A model generated the notes under the pieces. It worked only from the letters and a program-made list of their open reading frames with translations. It had not been told where the DNA came from and ran no database searches. Made by a program: the position numbers and the translations under genes. From Nigrospora sphaerica (taxonomy: Eukaryota > Ascomycota > Sordariomycetes > Amphisphaeriales > Apiosporaceae), in assembly GCA_018287875.1 (NCBI GenBank), contig JAGVVL010000001.1:930001-994000 (forward strand): DNA of 64,000 bases, written 5' to 3'. This document shows, piece after piece, positions 60,482 to 64,000 of the stretch (the first letter of the stretch is position 1; every line of letters begins with the position of its first letter).

Positions 60482-62040
60482 GCTGACTGTGGTATGTGTG
60501 GGTTTGGGGGGGTGTGTACGGGTGAGGGTGCCGTCGACCGGTTTCGGGTTGATGTGGCGGCTGGCTGGTTGTCGCCCGGCAGGACCCTTTACATAGCAAG
60601 CAGAACGGTGAAGGTGAAAGGGCGGTTGGCGATACCAACAATCCGACGATTCAGTACCTATTTATTCAGGCGTGAGCACTTGGGTGCGAGGGGAGGAGGC
60701 AGAGCGGAACAGCTCCATTGCTGCGGCCCAGTACGAACAGACAGATTAACGAACCAGGTAGCCGAGCTGAAACAATAACCTTTCATCGTCGTGATGGCAA
60801 CGATGCACCGAGTTCCTCAGCCAACTGCGTCATCCACCCCCTGTCGGGCCCTGAGCTAATCAACTTGCCGCCTCTGCGCGCGCGCGGAAAACAACACGAT
60901 ACGACACGACACGACACGCACGCGCACACACGCCCTCCCCCCTCACGCTCCGCCTCGTTCACCGGCGCACCGTCGCTGAAGGGGCAGCCTCTCGCCCGTG
61001 CTTGCACTGGCCGACATTGCCTCTGCCCGGGGGGGGGAAGGGCGGGGGCCTCGGGCTTGCAATTGCCACGCGCTATTTACTGGCTACCTCGACGAGGCTC
61101 CGATTCAACGGTCGACCAACTGCCATATGGATCCCCACGGAAGCGGTTCCATTAAATACGATCTGCGTTCATCCGTTAGGCCTAATTTAACATCCAATTC
61201 CAGAACGGTGGAACCACAGGACGTGCAAGCCAAAGGAGATAGCCGAAATAGCCAATTCCAGTTAAAGTGAGGTGCTGATTGAATATCTCACGTCTCGGGC
61301 AACATGGAATCGGTCAAGCATCCGAGAGCAATTAAGGTCGCTGGCCCTCCGCTATCCCTTCTCTCCCTCATGTACTTGGATAAAGTAGCCGCCTCCTTAC
61401 GCACCTACCTACGAACCGACTAATGCAGAAAGGGTCTCCCATCTCGCTGGCTTCGATCCCGGCCTACGGTACAACCATGGCAACTGCTGTCCTTACACAT
61501 TTAAAGAAAGGTGACATCTCTGGGTACAGTGTCCAGCGCCTTCCTCGCGCGAAAGACACCTTGCCGCGCTTTTACCGCGAGCGGGGCGCCGCTCACCTAT
61601 ACACATCCGATGTTGAACACGACGAGCAACGTATTCTCGATTGGTGTGTTGCCATCGTGGCCGCAGACTTATGCCTCGTCTTTCTACTTCTGGGTTGACG
61701 ACCCGCCACGAATTCAAAAGACGAGTAACGTCCTTTGTCATGGAGGGCTATCTTTGCCTCATCCAGAAACATGGGCTTGGGGCGGCGGCAGCATGAGCCT
61801 GCTTGCATAAGGCACAAACCTCGAATTCCTACTCGCGAGTAGCGCGGTCGGCATCATAAAACATTTCATGTATCTATGATTAACATTAAGTAAAGCGGGT
61901 GGTTGGTTATATTTCGTTTCCCTCGTTCCCGGGCCTGCAAAGCTTTCCATGCCGTCTCTCGTACCCAACTCGGGTTCTGCGGTATGTACAAGAATTGCCC
62001 CGAGTCTTCCTCTTGCACGTCGTCCTTGTCGTAGCATGTC
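60482..62040. other. Intergenic region
   Basis: About 1.56 kb between CYP51 (minus, ends 62041) and the start of the DUF3074 gene. The part next to 60481 should be its promoter, and that next to 62040 the CYP51 3' UTR. Short frames at 61423-61817 have no recognisable product. Confidence 0.55.
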
Positions 62041-63834
<1,794 letters not shown>

Positions 63835-63923
63835 TCACAAAAAGTTATGTTCTGTCAAGATGGAAATTTGGACTTTCTTGTTCAATCGGATGTTGCATCA
63901 GGGGTTGACAGGTGGGCCACCAG

Positions 63924-63928
63924 CCAAT
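63924..63928 (+). promoter_or_regulatory. CCAAT box upstream of CYP51
   Basis: CCAAT in GCCAATCAG, the preferred context of the fungal CCAAT-binding complex, about 235 bp upstream of the CYP51 start. In Aspergillus fumigatus this complex acts at cyp51A. Function here is inferred. Confidence 0.4.
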
Positions 63929-63954
63929 CAGACGCGCCCATCGTATTCGTATCC

Positions 63955-63960
63955 CACGTG
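63955..63960. promoter_or_regulatory. E-box CACGTG upstream of CYP51
   Basis: CACGTG palindrome about 265 bp upstream of the CYP51 start. Basic helix-loop-helix factors, including SREBP-type sterol regulators, bind E-box-like sites. The link is inference from position only. Confidence 0.35.
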
Positions 63961-64000
63961 TACGATCGCCAGGAACAAGGAACAACGGTACGTACCTCGA

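Overview
The window looks like GC-rich nuclear DNA of a filamentous ascomycete (Pezizomycotina). It has short introns of about 54-170 bp with fungal branch sites (CTAAC/CTGAC), long gene-poor intergenic stretches, pyrimidine-rich leaders and many CA/GT microsatellites. The proteins read as Sordariomycetes, possibly Hypocreales: the CYP51 resembles what I recall of Fusarium-type CYP51B, and the bZIP and Kip2/KipA genes are filamentous-fungal in style. Genus and species cannot be fixed from sequence alone.

Layout, left to right: about 5.6 kb with no convincing gene; a large Rim15-type kinase (minus); about 5.5 kb empty; a PlsC-type acyltransferase (minus); a four-exon bZIP factor (plus); translation factor eIF3d (plus), convergent with a Tpa1/Ofd1-type prolyl hydroxylase (minus); a class-V aminotransferase (plus), convergent with the endopolyphosphatase Ppn1 (minus); a phosphoglycerate-mutase-like gene with GC-AG introns (minus); a broken STK19-like gene (plus, probable pseudogene); about 5.4 kb of low-complexity sequence ending in the leader of a Kip2/KipA kinesin (plus); about 5 kb empty; a type II membrane protein with a fucosyltransferase-like motif (plus); valyl-tRNA synthetase (minus) with Gcn4/Cpc1-type boxes upstream; a START-like DUF3074 protein (minus); and lanosterol 14-alpha-demethylase CYP51 (minus) at the right edge.

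The genes are mostly housekeeping and do not form a biosynthetic cluster or mobile island. Loose themes are nutrient and phosphate signalling (Rim15, Ppn1), translation (eIF3d, Tpa1, ValRS) and lipids/sterols (acyltransferase, CYP51). I found no transposon, CRISPR array, rRNA or tRNA gene. I see no convincing undescribed multi-gene system. The points most worth a second look are the frame-disrupted STK19 homologue, the GC-AG introns and unresolved 5' junction of the phosphoglycerate-mutase-like gene, the hairpin with TGASTCA boxes upstream of ValRS, the Glu-for-Asp change in the Rim15 receiver domain, and the polyacidic/polylysine tail of Ppn1.
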